DNA of 64,000 nt, taken from contig CBDBFZ010000002.1 in assembly GCA_965205225.1 (NCBI GenBank), forward strand, positions 496,001-560,000, in the 5' to 3' direction. The DNA comes from Litorimonas sp965205225. Its GTDB lineage: Bacteria > Pseudomonadota > Alphaproteobacteria > Caulobacterales > Maricaulaceae. Position 1 is the stretch's first letter. Each line of letters begins with the position of its first letter. The notes under the pieces are model-generated. The model did no database searches, was not told the origin of the DNA, and saw only the letters and a list, made by a program, of their open reading frames with translations. Shown here piece by piece: positions 9,263-17,732 of this stretch. Made by a program: the position numbers and the translations under genes.

Positions 9263-10108
9263 ATGAGTTACGAATGTTTTGACGTCTCGATTGAAGACCA
9301 GATCGCCCATATCCGGCTCAGCCGCCCGGGAAAACGCAATGCGATGAGTCCATCCTTCTGGACCGATTTGCCAGAGATTGTCCGCGATATTGACGAAAAC
9401 GCCAAAGCACGTGTTATCGTGATGTCTGCCGATACGACGGGGGATCGCCCGATCTTCTCTGCCGGGATTGATGTATCTATGTTCAGCTCTGGCGGCATGT
9501 CGGGCAATGACAAGAATAACCCGCAGCACGGCGCAGCCTTTTATCAGAATGTCCTGCGTCTGCAGGACAGTTTCACGGCGCTGGAAAATTGCCGTATTCC
9601 GGTTATCGCCGCGATCCATGGCGGCTGTATCGGCGGCGGCGTTGATCTGATTACGGCCTGCGACATGCGTTACGGCACATCGGACACCTACATCACCATC
9701 TATGAAATCAATGTCGGCATGACGGCGGATGTTGGGACGTTTCCGCGCATTCTCAACCATATGCCCGAAGGTGTGGTGCGCGAACTGGCCTATACGGGAC
9801 GCCGCATGAACGCAGAGGAGTGCGAACGGCGCGGCCTGTTCAATATGGTCTATGCGAGCGACGAGGCGATGATGGACGCCGTCATGGCGACAGCCCGCGA
9901 GATCGCGTCCAAACCGCCTCTGGCGATTTATGGCTGCAAACGCATCATCACCTATGCACGCGACCACAGCACGGCCGACACGTTGGACCAGATCGGGGTC
10001 TGGAACATGTCCATGCTAATCCCGTCACAGATGATTGAAGCGATGGTTGCCAAGGGTCAGAAGCAGCCGGGTAAATTCTCTGACCTGCCGAAGCTGGCTA
10101 AAGATTAG
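9263..10108 (+). CDS. Crotonase-family protein, delta3,5-delta2,4-dienoyl-CoA isomerase-like
   Basis: A 281-residue enoyl-CoA hydratase/isomerase superfamily protein. The oxyanion-hole loops are FSAGIDVSMF and HGGCIGGGVDLI. Asp128, Glu148 and Asp156 match in spacing the three acidic residues of rat ECH1 (176, 196 and 204), and the surrounding YEINVGMTADVGTFPRI closely resembles that enzyme. It therefore probably isomerises dienoyl-CoA intermediates in the breakdown of unsaturated fatty acids, rather than acting as a plain hydratase. The gene is preceded by a possible operon remnant and ends overlapping, stop to stop, with the convergent lipoprotein gene. Confidence 0.85.
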   Translation: MSYECFDVSIEDQIAHIRLSRPGKRNAMSPSFWTDLPEIVRDIDENAKARVIVMSADTTGDRPIFSAGIDVSMFSSGGMSGNDKNNPQHGAAFYQNVLRLQDSFTALENCRIPVIAAIHGGCIGGGVDLITACDMRYGTSDTYITIYEINVGMTADVGTFPRILNHMPEGVVRELAYTGRRMNAEECERRGLFNMVYASDEAMMDAVMATAREIASKPPLAIYGCKRIITYARDHSTADTLDQIGVWNMSMLIPSQMIEAMVAKGQKQPGKFSDLPKLAKD

Positions 10109-10605
10109 TCCCGGTTATAGGTCATCACAACGTCGGAGTTTGAATCGCGCAGGACCAGCCTGTCCTTGTCAATCGACACGATTTCCAGCGTCGATATTTT
10201 GACCGTGCCCATCATATCCCTCAGATCTGTCGCCATTTGCTGTGAATCCGGATTGGAGTCGGTCGGAACAACTGACAGGTCCGTTGTCGTTTCGGTCAGT
10301 CTTCCCGCGTTCAGAGAATAGGTCGCCTTGGACGCAATCTTGTAGGACGTAATCTGTTCAGGGACGCCTTCAAAGGTTAGCAAACCTTCGCTCTCACTCG
10401 TTCCGTTCTTGTAGAAATCCAGTTCACCATTGGTCAGTTTCAGCGTGGATCCGTTCTGCGAGACTGTCACGGGTTCGGCCTGATCCCACTCCCTGGTCAA
10501 AAGCTGGGCCTGCGTTTCGAGCGCGCCGGATCCGCAGGCGCTGAGCAGCGCGGCGGCAGCAAGGTTGGTTAGAGTGAGATAGCATATGAGACCCCCAAGG
10601 ATCAA
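10105..10605 (-). CDS. Putative lipoprotein, 166 aa
   Basis: The N-terminus has a hydrophobic stretch ending in the lipobox LLSAC (Cys24), so the product is probably a lipid-anchored protein. The rest is a beta-rich domain of unknown family (for example FYKNGTSESEGLLTFEGVP and LEIVSIDKDRLVLRDS). The annotated frame starts with TTG. The best ribosome binding site (GGGGGT) precedes an ATG at 10585 that is in another frame, so a one-base frameshift near the 5' end is possible. The stop overlaps the crotonase stop by four bases (convergent genes). Confidence 0.6.
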   Translation of the reverse strand: MILGGLICYLTLTNLAAAALLSACGSGALETQAQLLTREWDQAEPVTVSQNGSTLKLTNGELDFYKNGTSESEGLLTFEGVPEQITSYKIASKATYSLNAGRLTETTTDLSVVPTDSNPDSQQMATDLRDMMGTVKISTLEIVSIDKDRLVLRDSNSDVVMTYNRD

Positions 10606-10736
10606 TCGGATCCGTCTGGGCCGCGCCCTGTTGGGCCCGTGTCCCGATCAGCAATGATTGATCAGGGCCGACATCACCCTGACAGGCTATGATGACGAAC
10701 GCTCCGTCAGGACGGCAAGGCGCTGGATCAAACGGC

Positions 10737-11360
10737 TCATAAATTCCTCCGCGTCGCCGTGCCCCAATAATTATAGCTGAGCACTTTCGGCCCCGGAATG
10801 TACATTTCGTCCAGGCGCGCAAGTTTCAGACCCGCCTGCGCGAAGAGCGCTGGAATATCGCGGCCCGAATGACACCCCCCGGCAATATGCTTCCAGATCG
10901 GGTCAATGCGGCTTTGCCAGCACGCAACAGCCAGATCGGGGGCGCGGCCATGTTCGGTAAATAGAATTTCTCCGCCCGGACGCAGCACGCGCCCCATTTC
11001 GCGCAGGGCAGCAACCGGGTCAGGGATGGTGCAGAGCGCATAGGTAACAACGACCGTATCGGCGCAGGCGTCATCCAGAGGCAGAGTTTCGCCAGACAGA
11101 CCGAGCCGCTCGACCGGGAAATCGCAGGCCAAGGCCCGGCGCTCGGCGCGGTACCACAGGCCATCATCCGGGTCGATACCGGTCACACGGCGAACCTTGG
11201 CCGGATCATAATAAGGCAAGTTGAGGCCGGATCCGATCCCGATTTCAACGACCTCATCGCGCGCCTGTGGGATAATTTTCTCGCGCTGTTTTCCGATAGG
11301 CTTCGTGCCGCAGGCGAGATCGAGCACTTTCGGCAGAATTATCGTGCTGTAAAAACCCAT
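10737..11360 (-). CDS. Class I SAM-dependent methyltransferase
   Basis: About 207 residues. The S-adenosylmethionine site is VVEIGIGSGLNLPYY, followed by the acidic GIDPDD of motif II and the LREMGRVLRPGGEILFTEHG segment of the methyltransferase 11 type. The N-terminus (MGFYSTIILPKVLDLACG) and the ending resemble the METTL7-like bacterial group. The substrate is unknown. I chose the ATG at 11360, with AGGTGAT just upstream, over the GTG at 11369. It is in the same direction as the lipoprotein gene but 130 bases away, with nothing else visible between them. Confidence 0.85.
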   Translation of the reverse strand: MGFYSTIILPKVLDLACGTKPIGKQREKIIPQARDEVVEIGIGSGLNLPYYDPAKVRRVTGIDPDDGLWYRAERRALACDFPVERLGLSGETLPLDDACADTVVVTYALCTIPDPVAALREMGRVLRPGGEILFTEHGRAPDLAVACWQSRIDPIWKHIAGGCHSGRDIPALFAQAGLKLARLDEMYIPGPKVLSYNYWGTATRRNL

Positions 11361-11404
11361 AAGGATCACCTAGCGCGCTTGACGTAGGACTTCCAGACAG
11401 TTGA

Positions 11405-11746
11405 TTGTCGAGCGGCATGAGAGGAGCGCGCCATGTCCAAAATGATGAACCCAGAACGAATTGCCGGACTCCGGCAGAGGGCCGCGACGGCGTGACCCGA
11501 ATTCCGACCTGGAAATATGATTGCTTGCGCGATGCCATTCTGGACGTCGTCGGAGCTGCGGGGCTCGGCGGGCTGGCCTTTGCCAGACTTACAGAGTCGG
11601 TGCGCGTGCGTCTGAGTACGGATCAACTGGATCGGATCGGCTCGCTCGGTTGGCATGTCACGACCGTCAAGCTGAACATGGAAGTTGTCGGCGACATAGC
11701 CCGACTGCCCGGCTCACTACAGCATTTGGTCCTAGTGGACCGTTAG
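11405..11746 (+). CDS. Small protein resembling DUF6958, possibly frameshifted at its 5' end
   Basis: The C-terminal 80 residues (PTWKYDCLRDAILDVVGAAG, then GWHVTTVKLNMEVVGDIARL) resemble the small DUF6958-type proteins in which a KY..MR.A motif precedes GW.V.TV.L..E. The N-terminal 35 residues look non-coding. A good ribosome binding site (GAGGAG) precedes an ATG at 11433 in another frame, which reads MSKMMNPERIAGLRQRAATA and stops. The true gene may start there, with a frameshift before residue 20. Function unknown. Confidence 0.45.
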   Translation: MSSGMRGARHVQNDEPRTNCRTPAEGRDGVTRIPTWKYDCLRDAILDVVGAAGLGGLAFARLTESVRVRLSTDQLDRIGSLGWHVTTVKLNMEVVGDIARLPGSLQHLVLVDR

Positions 11747-11777
11747 ATTTATCCAAAATATCAGAGGGCAGAGTCTC

Positions 11778-12752
11778 ATGGTGGAACCATCATCTCGGAA
11801 TCAGCAGTTACTGCGCGTTGCAGTGGCTCAGCTTGCACCGGCTTTTCTGGACCGTGCCGCCGGGACAGAGCGTGTCATTGCTGCGATCGGTGAGGCGGCT
11901 GATCAGGGGGCAGATCTGATCTGTTTTCCTGAAAGCTATCTGCCCGGCTATCCGTTCTGGCTGTCAGCAGGTGATGGGGCGCGGTTTGATGATGCGCGTA
12001 ACAAGATGCTGTTTTCTCACTATTCCGATCAGGCCGTGACAATTGAGGATGAGCATCTGGGTCCGATCTGCGAAGCGCTCCGAACCGTCGGCATGGCAGC
12101 GTGGCTCGGCATCGTCGAACGCCCGCGCGATCGCTCAGGCCACTCGCTCTACTGTTCCTACGTCTTCATAGATGCTGAAGGCATCGTGCAGTCTTCGCAT
12201 CGCAAGCTGCAGCCCACCTATGAAGAACGGTTGGTATGGTCGCCGGGCGATGGGGCGGGGCTCGTGACACACCGACTCGGAACCTTTACCACGGGCGGAT
12301 TGAATTGCTGGGAGAACTGGATGCCATTGCCACGCGCTGCGCTTTATGCGCAGGGCGAGGATCTACATGTGGCGGGCTGGCCCGGCAGTCAGCGCAATAC
12401 ACGAGATCTCACGCCCGTTCTGGCAAAGGAAGGTCGATCTTTTGTGGTCAGCGTCAGCGCCGTCATGCGCGGATCAGATGTACGAGACGATATGCCTGAA
12501 GCTGAGTTTGTCAGAGAGGCGATTGGGACGCTGGCCGCCGATGGCGGCTCTTGCGTTTGTGCGCCGGACGGGACGTTCCTCATCGAACCCTGGGTGGGTG
12601 AGACCGGCGTGCGCACAGTCGAAATCGACATCGCGCATGTGCGCGAGGAACGGCAGAATTTCGACCCGTCCGGTCATTATTCCCGCCCTGACGTCACCCA
12701 TTTGATCGTTGACCGCACCCGTCAGGCCATCGCGACGTTCAAGGCGGATTGA
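11778..12752 (+). CDS. Nitrilase (carbon-nitrogen hydrolase)
   Basis: A 324-residue nitrilase-superfamily enzyme. The catalytic triad is visible: Glu52 in CFPESYLPGYP, Lys143 in HRKLQPTYEER, and Cys177 in GGLNCWENWMP. The C-W-E-N-W-M-P signature marks true nitrilases (nitrile to carboxylate plus ammonia) rather than amidases or carbamoylases. The following aromatic or aliphatic specificity is not decidable. It runs toward a decayed carboxylesterase gene on the opposite strand. It has no clear operon partner apart from the small protein 31 bases upstream. Confidence 0.92.
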   Translation: MVEPSSRNQQLLRVAVAQLAPAFLDRAAGTERVIAAIGEAADQGADLICFPESYLPGYPFWLSAGDGARFDDARNKMLFSHYSDQAVTIEDEHLGPICEALRTVGMAAWLGIVERPRDRSGHSLYCSYVFIDAEGIVQSSHRKLQPTYEERLVWSPGDGAGLVTHRLGTFTTGGLNCWENWMPLPRAALYAQGEDLHVAGWPGSQRNTRDLTPVLAKEGRSFVVSVSAVMRGSDVRDDMPEAEFVREAIGTLAADGGSCVCAPDGTFLIEPWVGETGVRTVEIDIAHVREERQNFDPSGHYSRPDVTHLIVDRTRQAIATFKAD

Positions 12753-12759
12753 TCGTGAT

Positions 12760-13277
12760 CTAATAGAGCGTGTCGTTTGCAACCGGGTCTGTCTGGCTGA
12801 GGGCGTCAAGCTTGATCCGCAGACCCTCGGATAACCAGTCGAGTTTTTCGCCGCGCATATCTGAGCTGCGCCGCCGGCCGGTTCGTATTGGCGGAGAAAT
12901 GCATCCAGTTCGTGTCCTGATGCTGCGGCCATTCGGGCAGGCCCGGCGCGGTCGGATCACCATTGTCACAGAAGCTTGCCCGGTAATCCATCATTCGATC
13001 TGTCAGCACCTCGTCATCATCGGTCAGTCCCAGAACGGGTTGGTGGCTGCCGAAGACGAACGGGATTTCTGCGGCGTGGAACGCGCCCATTGTTTGCGTT
13101 TTCGGCAGCGGCACGCGAGAAGAAATAGGTCCAGCTGGGCGATCCCGTCTGAGCCGCCGCTTGCGCGGCGAAGCGGACATTCACGGAAAACCTCGCCCCC
13201 ATCATCTGAGTTCCGCCAGCCTCAAAGTTCGTATTGAGATTGTAAAGATCGACAATCTTGGCGGCCTGGGCCTTCCA
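12760..13277 (-). pseudogene. Type-B carboxylesterase, C-terminal remnant with frameshifts
   Basis: Three minus-strand frames join into one carboxylesterase C-terminus. First comes KIVDLYNLNTNFEAGGTQ with FAAQAAAQTGSPSWTYFFSR, then in another frame MGAFHAAEIPFVFGS with FCDNGDPTAPGLPEWPQ, then in a third frame RGEKLDWLSEGLRIKLDALS to the stop. These are the catalytic-His region and the final P..P.WP motif of para-nitrobenzyl esterase-type proteins. At least two frameshifts are needed, and the N-terminal two thirds are missing because the alkaline phosphatase gene starts its tail here. It is convergent with the nitrilase gene. Confidence 0.85.
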
Positions 13278-13300
13278 CGACCGGTCTTAGGCCGGAAGAG

Positions 13301-14794
13301 CTAATCCAGATCGAGCGCGTAACGCACCGCGTCGTGAACAAAGCTCTGCTCAACCACACCGGAGACCACATAGGCCCGCGGCCCTTTGGCATAGATGGCC
13401 ACATCTTCGCCCGCATGGGTTTCCCCGCGCGTTGGTACGGTGGCCTGCTGCCGGTAAGCCGGGTCCGTGACATCATCCTCGGTCAGTTGTGGGCGCGGAC
13501 CTGACAGCGTGCCCGGGCCATTGGCATAGCCGAGCGTTGTGTATGGCACATTGTCTGTCGCTAACTCCACCATATCTTCCGCCTCACCACGATCATCATT
13601 ACCGCGTACAAGGCCCAGGATCGGATTACCGCGCGTCGGATAGCCCGCAATGGTGAACACGTGCGAGTGGTCCGCCGTGACCATGATTGTCGTGTCCGAA
13701 TCCGATGTCATCGCGTCGGCAATCGCAACGGCCTCCGCAAAGGCAATCGTATCCGACAGCGCATTGTAGGCATTGCCGCCATGGTGCGCATGGTCGATGC
13801 GGCCGCCTTCAACCATCAGGACAAAACCGTCGCTATTGGCCGAGAGAAGCTCAATCGCGCTGGCCGTCAATTCTGCAATGGTCGGATCCGATCCTTCATT
13901 CATGGACGCGAACTTCATATGGCTAGGTTCGAACAGGCCCAGCACGCGATCATCGCGCCCCGGAACTAGCGCTTCAAACTCATCCTTATCGAAGACGACC
14001 TTGCCGCCCGGATTGCGCGACTGCCATAGATCGATCAGGCTGATACCATCGGTCCGGCGCCCCATTTCACCCGGATGATCGGGCTCGACGTCCACATCAC
14101 GAAGGAAGGATCGACGGCCACCACCTAGCGCAACATCAATGATATTGCTTTCGACAAATTGTGTCGCGATATCCTGACACCCGCCCTGGCGCGCATCATC
14201 GTTCAGTTCGCCATCATATTCCCAGTTCCGTTCGGAAGAATGCGCATAGGCCGCCGCAGGGGTCGCGTGCGTTAAGCGCGCCGTGGAGACGAGACCCAGC
14301 TTCATTCCATGCTCGGCTGCGGCGTCCCAAAAGGTCGGCAAAGCGGCCTCTACCGCATTTTCACAACTGCCGCGCGCAACGTCGGGACCCACGGACAGAA
14401 CTCCGGCCTTCGTCTTCACGCCTGTATACATGGCCGAAGCTGTGCCAGCGGAATCCGGTACTTGCTGGTTGGTGTTATAAGTCTTGGACAGGGCCGTGTA
14501 GGGGAAGCTTTCCCATGACAAAATGTGATCTTCGCCCGGACCGCCCAGTTGCTGCCCTTCGAAAATGCGCGCCGCCGTCACGGTTGAAACGCCCATCCCG
14601 TCGCCGATGAACAGGATCAGGTTCTTGGCCGGCGTTCGGACAGGTTCAGCAGCAATCTTCGCCGCCAAAATTGGATTCTCAACGCTATAATCATGGTCAG
14701 CCTTGATGGTCAACGCCGTCGTTGTGCACGCCCCGAGAAACAGCGCCGTGGTCAGCAACAGACTTTTATGTGCCAATCGAGTCATATCCGTCAT
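13301..14794 (-). CDS. phoA: Alkaline phosphatase (PhoA family), lipoprotein
   Basis: A 497-residue phosphatase with a lipobox (LFLGAC, Cys23), so it is likely anchored in the cell envelope. Metal and active-site motifs are intact: IGDGMG with Asp65, the nucleophile Ser115 in PDSAGTAS, EGGRIDHAHH, TADHSHVFT, and the late GETHAGEDVAIYA. It releases phosphate from monoesters in the periplasm. The remains of a second phosphatase of PhoD type lie just upstream, so the locus once held two phosphate-scavenging enzymes. No Pho box was identified in the 60 bases upstream. Confidence 0.93.
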   Translation of the reverse strand: MTDMTRLAHKSLLLTTALFLGACTTTALTIKADHDYSVENPILAAKIAAEPVRTPAKNLILFIGDGMGVSTVTAARIFEGQQLGGPGEDHILSWESFPYTALSKTYNTNQQVPDSAGTASAMYTGVKTKAGVLSVGPDVARGSCENAVEAALPTFWDAAAEHGMKLGLVSTARLTHATPAAAYAHSSERNWEYDGELNDDARQGGCQDIATQFVESNIIDVALGGGRRSFLRDVDVEPDHPGEMGRRTDGISLIDLWQSRNPGGKVVFDKDEFEALVPGRDDRVLGLFEPSHMKFASMNEGSDPTIAELTASAIELLSANSDGFVLMVEGGRIDHAHHGGNAYNALSDTIAFAEAVAIADAMTSDSDTTIMVTADHSHVFTIAGYPTRGNPILGLVRGNDDRGEAEDMVELATDNVPYTTLGYANGPGTLSGPRPQLTEDDVTDPAYRQQATVPTRGETHAGEDVAIYAKGPRAYVVSGVVEQSFVHDAVRYALDLD

Positions 14795-14855
14795 CCTAGT
14801 TTCATCATCTTTGATTCTAGGCTTCCATCATGCCGGATTTGCCATTTTTGACAAG

Positions 14856-15240
14856 CTAGGTCCCACGGGTCGTTGCGCCTGTATTGAGATCATAGATATT
14901 GTTCATGGACCGAATCGTCGCGGTCCAGCGGTCCTTGGTCACATCCATGAATGTGTGGCCGTGTTGCCGATCGTCAAAGAATTTGATGTGCGGATTATCC
15001 TGCAACATGCGCGAGAAGTGGCCATAGGCATAGCTGTGGGCCGTGATCGATGTTGTCACGAATTCCGCCCGGACAACTGGCGAGGCCTCATCATTGAAGC
15101 GCGGCTTCAGATCGATAATCCACCAACTTTGCATATCCCCGCCCAATGAGATAAAGTTCTTCGACTTGCGGCGTTCCACCATCTTCGGGGTCTGGCAGGC
15201 CTGATCATCGCGGTACGGAATATTGCGGCCCCGCCGACCA
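14856..15240 (-). pseudogene. phoD: PhoD-type alkaline phosphatase, C-terminal remnant
   Basis: The minus-strand frame reads KNFISLGGDMQSWWIIDLKP, then VRAEFVTTSITAHS and LQDNPHIKFFDDRQHGHTFM, which match the conserved C-terminal part of PhoD-family phosphodiesterase/phosphatases. Only about 125 codons remain. The 5' part stops abruptly near 15240, where IS481-type transposase sequence begins, so the IS probably truncated the gene. Confidence 0.82.
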
Positions 15241-15560
15241 GAATGACGATCAACTCTTCTTGGCCATCAACAAGATCGGGCACACCAGAACCAAGGTCAA
15301 ATCATCCCAAACCAACAGTCTTTACGAGCGGGTCCACAAGACTATGTTGCAAGAGGTTTATCAGGTTACATGCCGTAAGAAAATCTACGAGTCCGTCAAG
15401 CATTGCAAGCCGATCTGGGGCTGGATCCATTGGTACAATACAAACCGCACCCATTAGGGAAAAATGTGCTTGGGAAGACCCCGCACGAGCCTATGATGTA
15501 AGGCAAAGACATCTGGCAGGAAAAGTTCATACACTGAAGCCAAACTGACAGATCACCGCC
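15241..15560 (+). pseudogene. IS481-family transposase, C-terminal remnant
   Basis: The frame from 15260 reads NKIGHTRTKVKSSQTNSLYE, then KTMLQEVYQVTCRKKIYESV and WIHWYNTNRTH, then a stop, followed by recognisable but broken continuations (GKMCLGKTPHEPMM, stop, GKDIWQEKF). This is the end of an IS481-like DDE transposase. Several in-frame stops show that it is dead. The terminal motif near 15570 (AACTGTCAGATCAAGTCTGA) probably marks the IS end. Confidence 0.85.
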
Positions 15561-15738
15561 AGTGATCTGAGGAACTGTCAGATCAAGTCTGAACTTCTAC
15601 ACCTAAACGCTCAAATGTCACCCTCTCAAGAGCCGCTTGTTAGGGGCAAGGGTCTCGTAGCATAACCCATTGAGAAAACCCCATCAAAAGGCGAGTTTTT
15701 CATGCAGGCTTGAGAATAGATAATGAGAGAGACTGAAG

Positions 15739-16236
15739 CTAGACGTCCGCCGGCTCCCGAACCGCTTCACGTCCGCCGCCATACATCTCATCCATGAACA
15801 GGGTGAAGATGCGCCGTCCGGCACTGGTGTCATCCACCATGCCAAGTGATTGGCGATGTATTGCGCGGATAAGGGTCGGCAGCAAACCTGACGGGACAGG
15901 CTCATAGGCCATTTCCCAGTTGCTGAAAGCCCGCTTGTCGATATCGCCTTCATGCAGAATACGGATATTGCTGTGGCGCGGGTCAGATTGGATCGTGTGG
16001 AACAAATCCAGAATGACGTCGGTTTCCCCCTCAATGATTTGCAGGAATCGCCGATCATCATAACAGAGCAGGCCGGTCACGCCGATTTCGGCGTTCTTGC
16101 TTCGGGCCTGTTCGAGAAGTTCACGCACCGCATCAGGGCTCATTGGCTCTGCGGTTTCGCTGACATAGACAATTTCTAGAAGCGGTTCTTGGGTCAAATC
16201 TAACGTCCGAAAAAAGAAGGCACGAAACCTCGACAT
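15739..16236 (-). CDS. BLUF-domain blue-light sensor protein
   Basis: A 165-residue protein with one BLUF domain (sensor of blue light using FAD). The flavin-site residues are present: Tyr24 in EIVYVS, Asn48 in ARSKNAEIGVTGLL, Gln66 in RFLQIIEG, and Trp107 with Met109 in NWEMAY. After the domain there are about 50 residues with no recognised output domain, so it belongs to the short BLUF class that signals by protein contact. It lies near an LRAT-like gene and a broken ABA4-like gene. I see no obvious partner (EAL, GGDEF or repressor) in the window. Confidence 0.9.
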   Translation of the reverse strand: MSRFRAFFFRTLDLTQEPLLEIVYVSETAEPMSPDAVRELLEQARSKNAEIGVTGLLCYDDRRFLQIIEGETDVILDLFHTIQSDPRHSNIRILHEGDIDKRAFSNWEMAYEPVPSGLLPTLIRAIHRQSLGMVDDTSAGRRIFTLFMDEMYGGGREAVREPADV

Positions 16237-16296
16237 AGTACAGATACGGGTCAGGCAAAGGATGAGTTTGGAAGCTCAACATTAAATCTGTTTGAT

Positions 16297-16668
16297 CTAA
16301 CTGAGATGACGGCCCAGATCGAGCGGCCCCAATTGCGATGAGCGCGCCTGACCCGAAAGGCACCAGGACACAAAATGCTCGCAATTACGGACCAGCGGAT
16401 TGTAACGTTGACCCATCCGTCCGCGCGCCCGGACAACAACTTCGGAGCCGGACAGAGGCGTTGCATAGGCAATCGTTCGGACCGACCGACCGACTGAGAA
16501 ATCCGACAGATCCGTTTCCATCACGCGGCCGAACCTGGCAGAGCTATGGATCACCGTGCCGTAGCCGGTCGCGATTCCGACATGGTCAAACAGACTGTGC
16601 ATGCGCACGGCCAGTAATGTGCCTGCCGGGTAAATATGCGCAGCGCGCTCATAGGGGTAACGGCTCAT
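16297..16668 (-). CDS. LRAT-like (NlpC/P60 superfamily) protein
   Basis: A 123-residue protein with the permuted papain-like signature of the lecithin retinol acyltransferase group: His29 in FDHVGIATGYG, a second His (41) in VIHSS, and the catalytic Cys96 in RNCEHFVSWCLSG. Members act as thiol acyltransferases, phospholipases or amidases; the substrate here is unknown. No signal peptide or membrane segment is visible. It is on the same strand as the BLUF gene and starts about 430 bases before it. The start ATG at 16668 follows a region that also contains the terminator of the next upstream gene. Confidence 0.75.
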   Translation of the reverse strand: MSRYPYERAAHIYPAGTLLAVRMHSLFDHVGIATGYGTVIHSSARFGRVMETDLSDFSVGRSVRTIAYATPLSGSEVVVRARGRMGQRYNPLVRNCEHFVSWCLSGQARSSQLGPLDLGRHLS

Positions 16669-16694
16669 AGGTTGCTGATAGGCTGAACCATCCC

Positions 16695-16733
16695 CAAACG
16701 CAAAACGCCCGACTGCGGATGCAGCCGGGCGTT
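16695..16733 (-). terminator. Rho-independent terminator of the glycine-zipper gene
   Basis: On the minus strand, AACGCCCGGCTGC pairs with the following GCAGTCGGGCGTT to form a strong GC-rich hairpin. It is followed by a T-rich tail (TTTTGCGTTT). It lies 23 bases after the stop of the gene at 16756-17124. Confidence 0.75.
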
Positions 16734-16755
16734 CACTGCGATTAAGCTGTGTTCC

Positions 16756-17124
16756 CTATGAACGGCGTTCACCATTTTCATAGAAGGTCCGGCTCGTGCC
16801 GCGTTCGAAATAATAATAGCGGCGTGTGTTTTCGTCGAAATAGCGTGTCGACTTGTCCAGAATCGGCGCTTGTGTGGTTGGCGTGCCCTGTTTCTGGTCC
16901 TTGCCATAACCATAGACACCGCCAACAGTCGCGCCGACACCCGCGCCGATCAGGGCACCTTTGCCTGCATCGCCGTCGCCCGCATTATTGCCGATGACAG
17001 CACCGGCCAGGGCGCCAGCAACAGCGCCGTAAGCCGCATTACGCTCAACATTGCCTGTGGTGGTGCAAGCCGCGAAAGACAGTGCGGCGAGCGCCACCGC
17101 GCCAGTTTTAAAAAGAGTTGTCAT
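16756..17124 (-). CDS. Glycine-zipper lipoprotein
   Basis: About 122 residues. The start at 17124 has a GGAGA ribosome binding site and gives a lipoprotein signal (MTTLFKTGAVALAALSF, then AAC). A glycine-zipper region follows, with repeated small residues (AYGAVAGALAGAVIGNNAGD and GALIGAGVGATVGGVYGYG), as in SlyB/YMGG-type envelope proteins, which are thought to insert in or stabilise the outer membrane. The C-terminus is rich in Tyr and Arg (RRYYYFERGTSRTFYENG). The frame is open to 17190, but the extension lacks a signal peptide. Confidence 0.85.
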   Translation of the reverse strand: MTTLFKTGAVALAALSFAACTTTGNVERNAAYGAVAGALAGAVIGNNAGDGDAGKGALIGAGVGATVGGVYGYGKDQKQGTPTTQAPILDKSTRYFDENTRRYYYFERGTSRTFYENGERRS

Positions 17125-17272
17125 GTGAAAATCTCCATTGGCCCAGAATGGGCGACCCTCAAGGCCCGTTAGATCACTGAAACGTCGCAACGGGTGCTGG
17201 GTTCCTAACCAAGATATGTTAACTGCAGGATGAGCCGAACATTACATTTTGGTCTGAATTGGAAAGAACATC

Positions 17273-17716
17273 ATGATTGTTGACCCCCTCCATCAGACTT
17301 TGCTGGATCTGATCAACATATCGGTACTTCCAGCCTAGGCGCTGCTAATCCTTGCGCCGCGCTGGAAATGGGCGGATCGGCTGGTTCATAGCGGGCCCCA
17401 TCCGGTTGTGCTGGGTCTTGTTTATCTCGCCTTCATGATCTGCGCATTGCTTTGAGGCACGAATAGCGAATCGGTCAGTTTCAGTACATTGGAGAGGATT
17501 ACCGCGATTTTCTCTCATCCATTCGAGGTTCTGACGGCCTGGGTGCACTATCTGGTCTTTGATCTGTTCGCTGGCATGTGGGAGGCGCGCCGACGAGGGA
17601 TGAGTCATTGGGCGCTGGTACCATGCCTGCTGCTAACCTTCATGGCCGGACCGATCAGTTTGCTGCTCTATTTCGGTGTGCGCCGCCAATGGTCGATTGA
17701 CCCTGAAACGGCCTGA
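17273..17716 (+). pseudogene. ABA4-like (DUF4281) membrane protein with two in-frame stops
   Basis: One frame runs from the ATG at 17273 to the stop at 17716 with the full DUF4281 pattern: ISVLPA, stop, ALLILAPRWKWADRLVHSGP, then LVYLAFMICALL, stop, then HPFEVLTAWVHYLVFDLFAG and LVPCLLLTFMAGPISLLLYF. The first stop is TAG where the family has Trp (TGG to TAG), and the second is TGA. There is no frameshift. The family includes plant ABA4 (neoxanthin synthesis) and bacterial carotenoid-cluster proteins. The gene was full length until recently, judging by the preserved sequence. Confidence 0.85.
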
Positions 17717-17732
17717 CGCGAGCAGAGACGGC

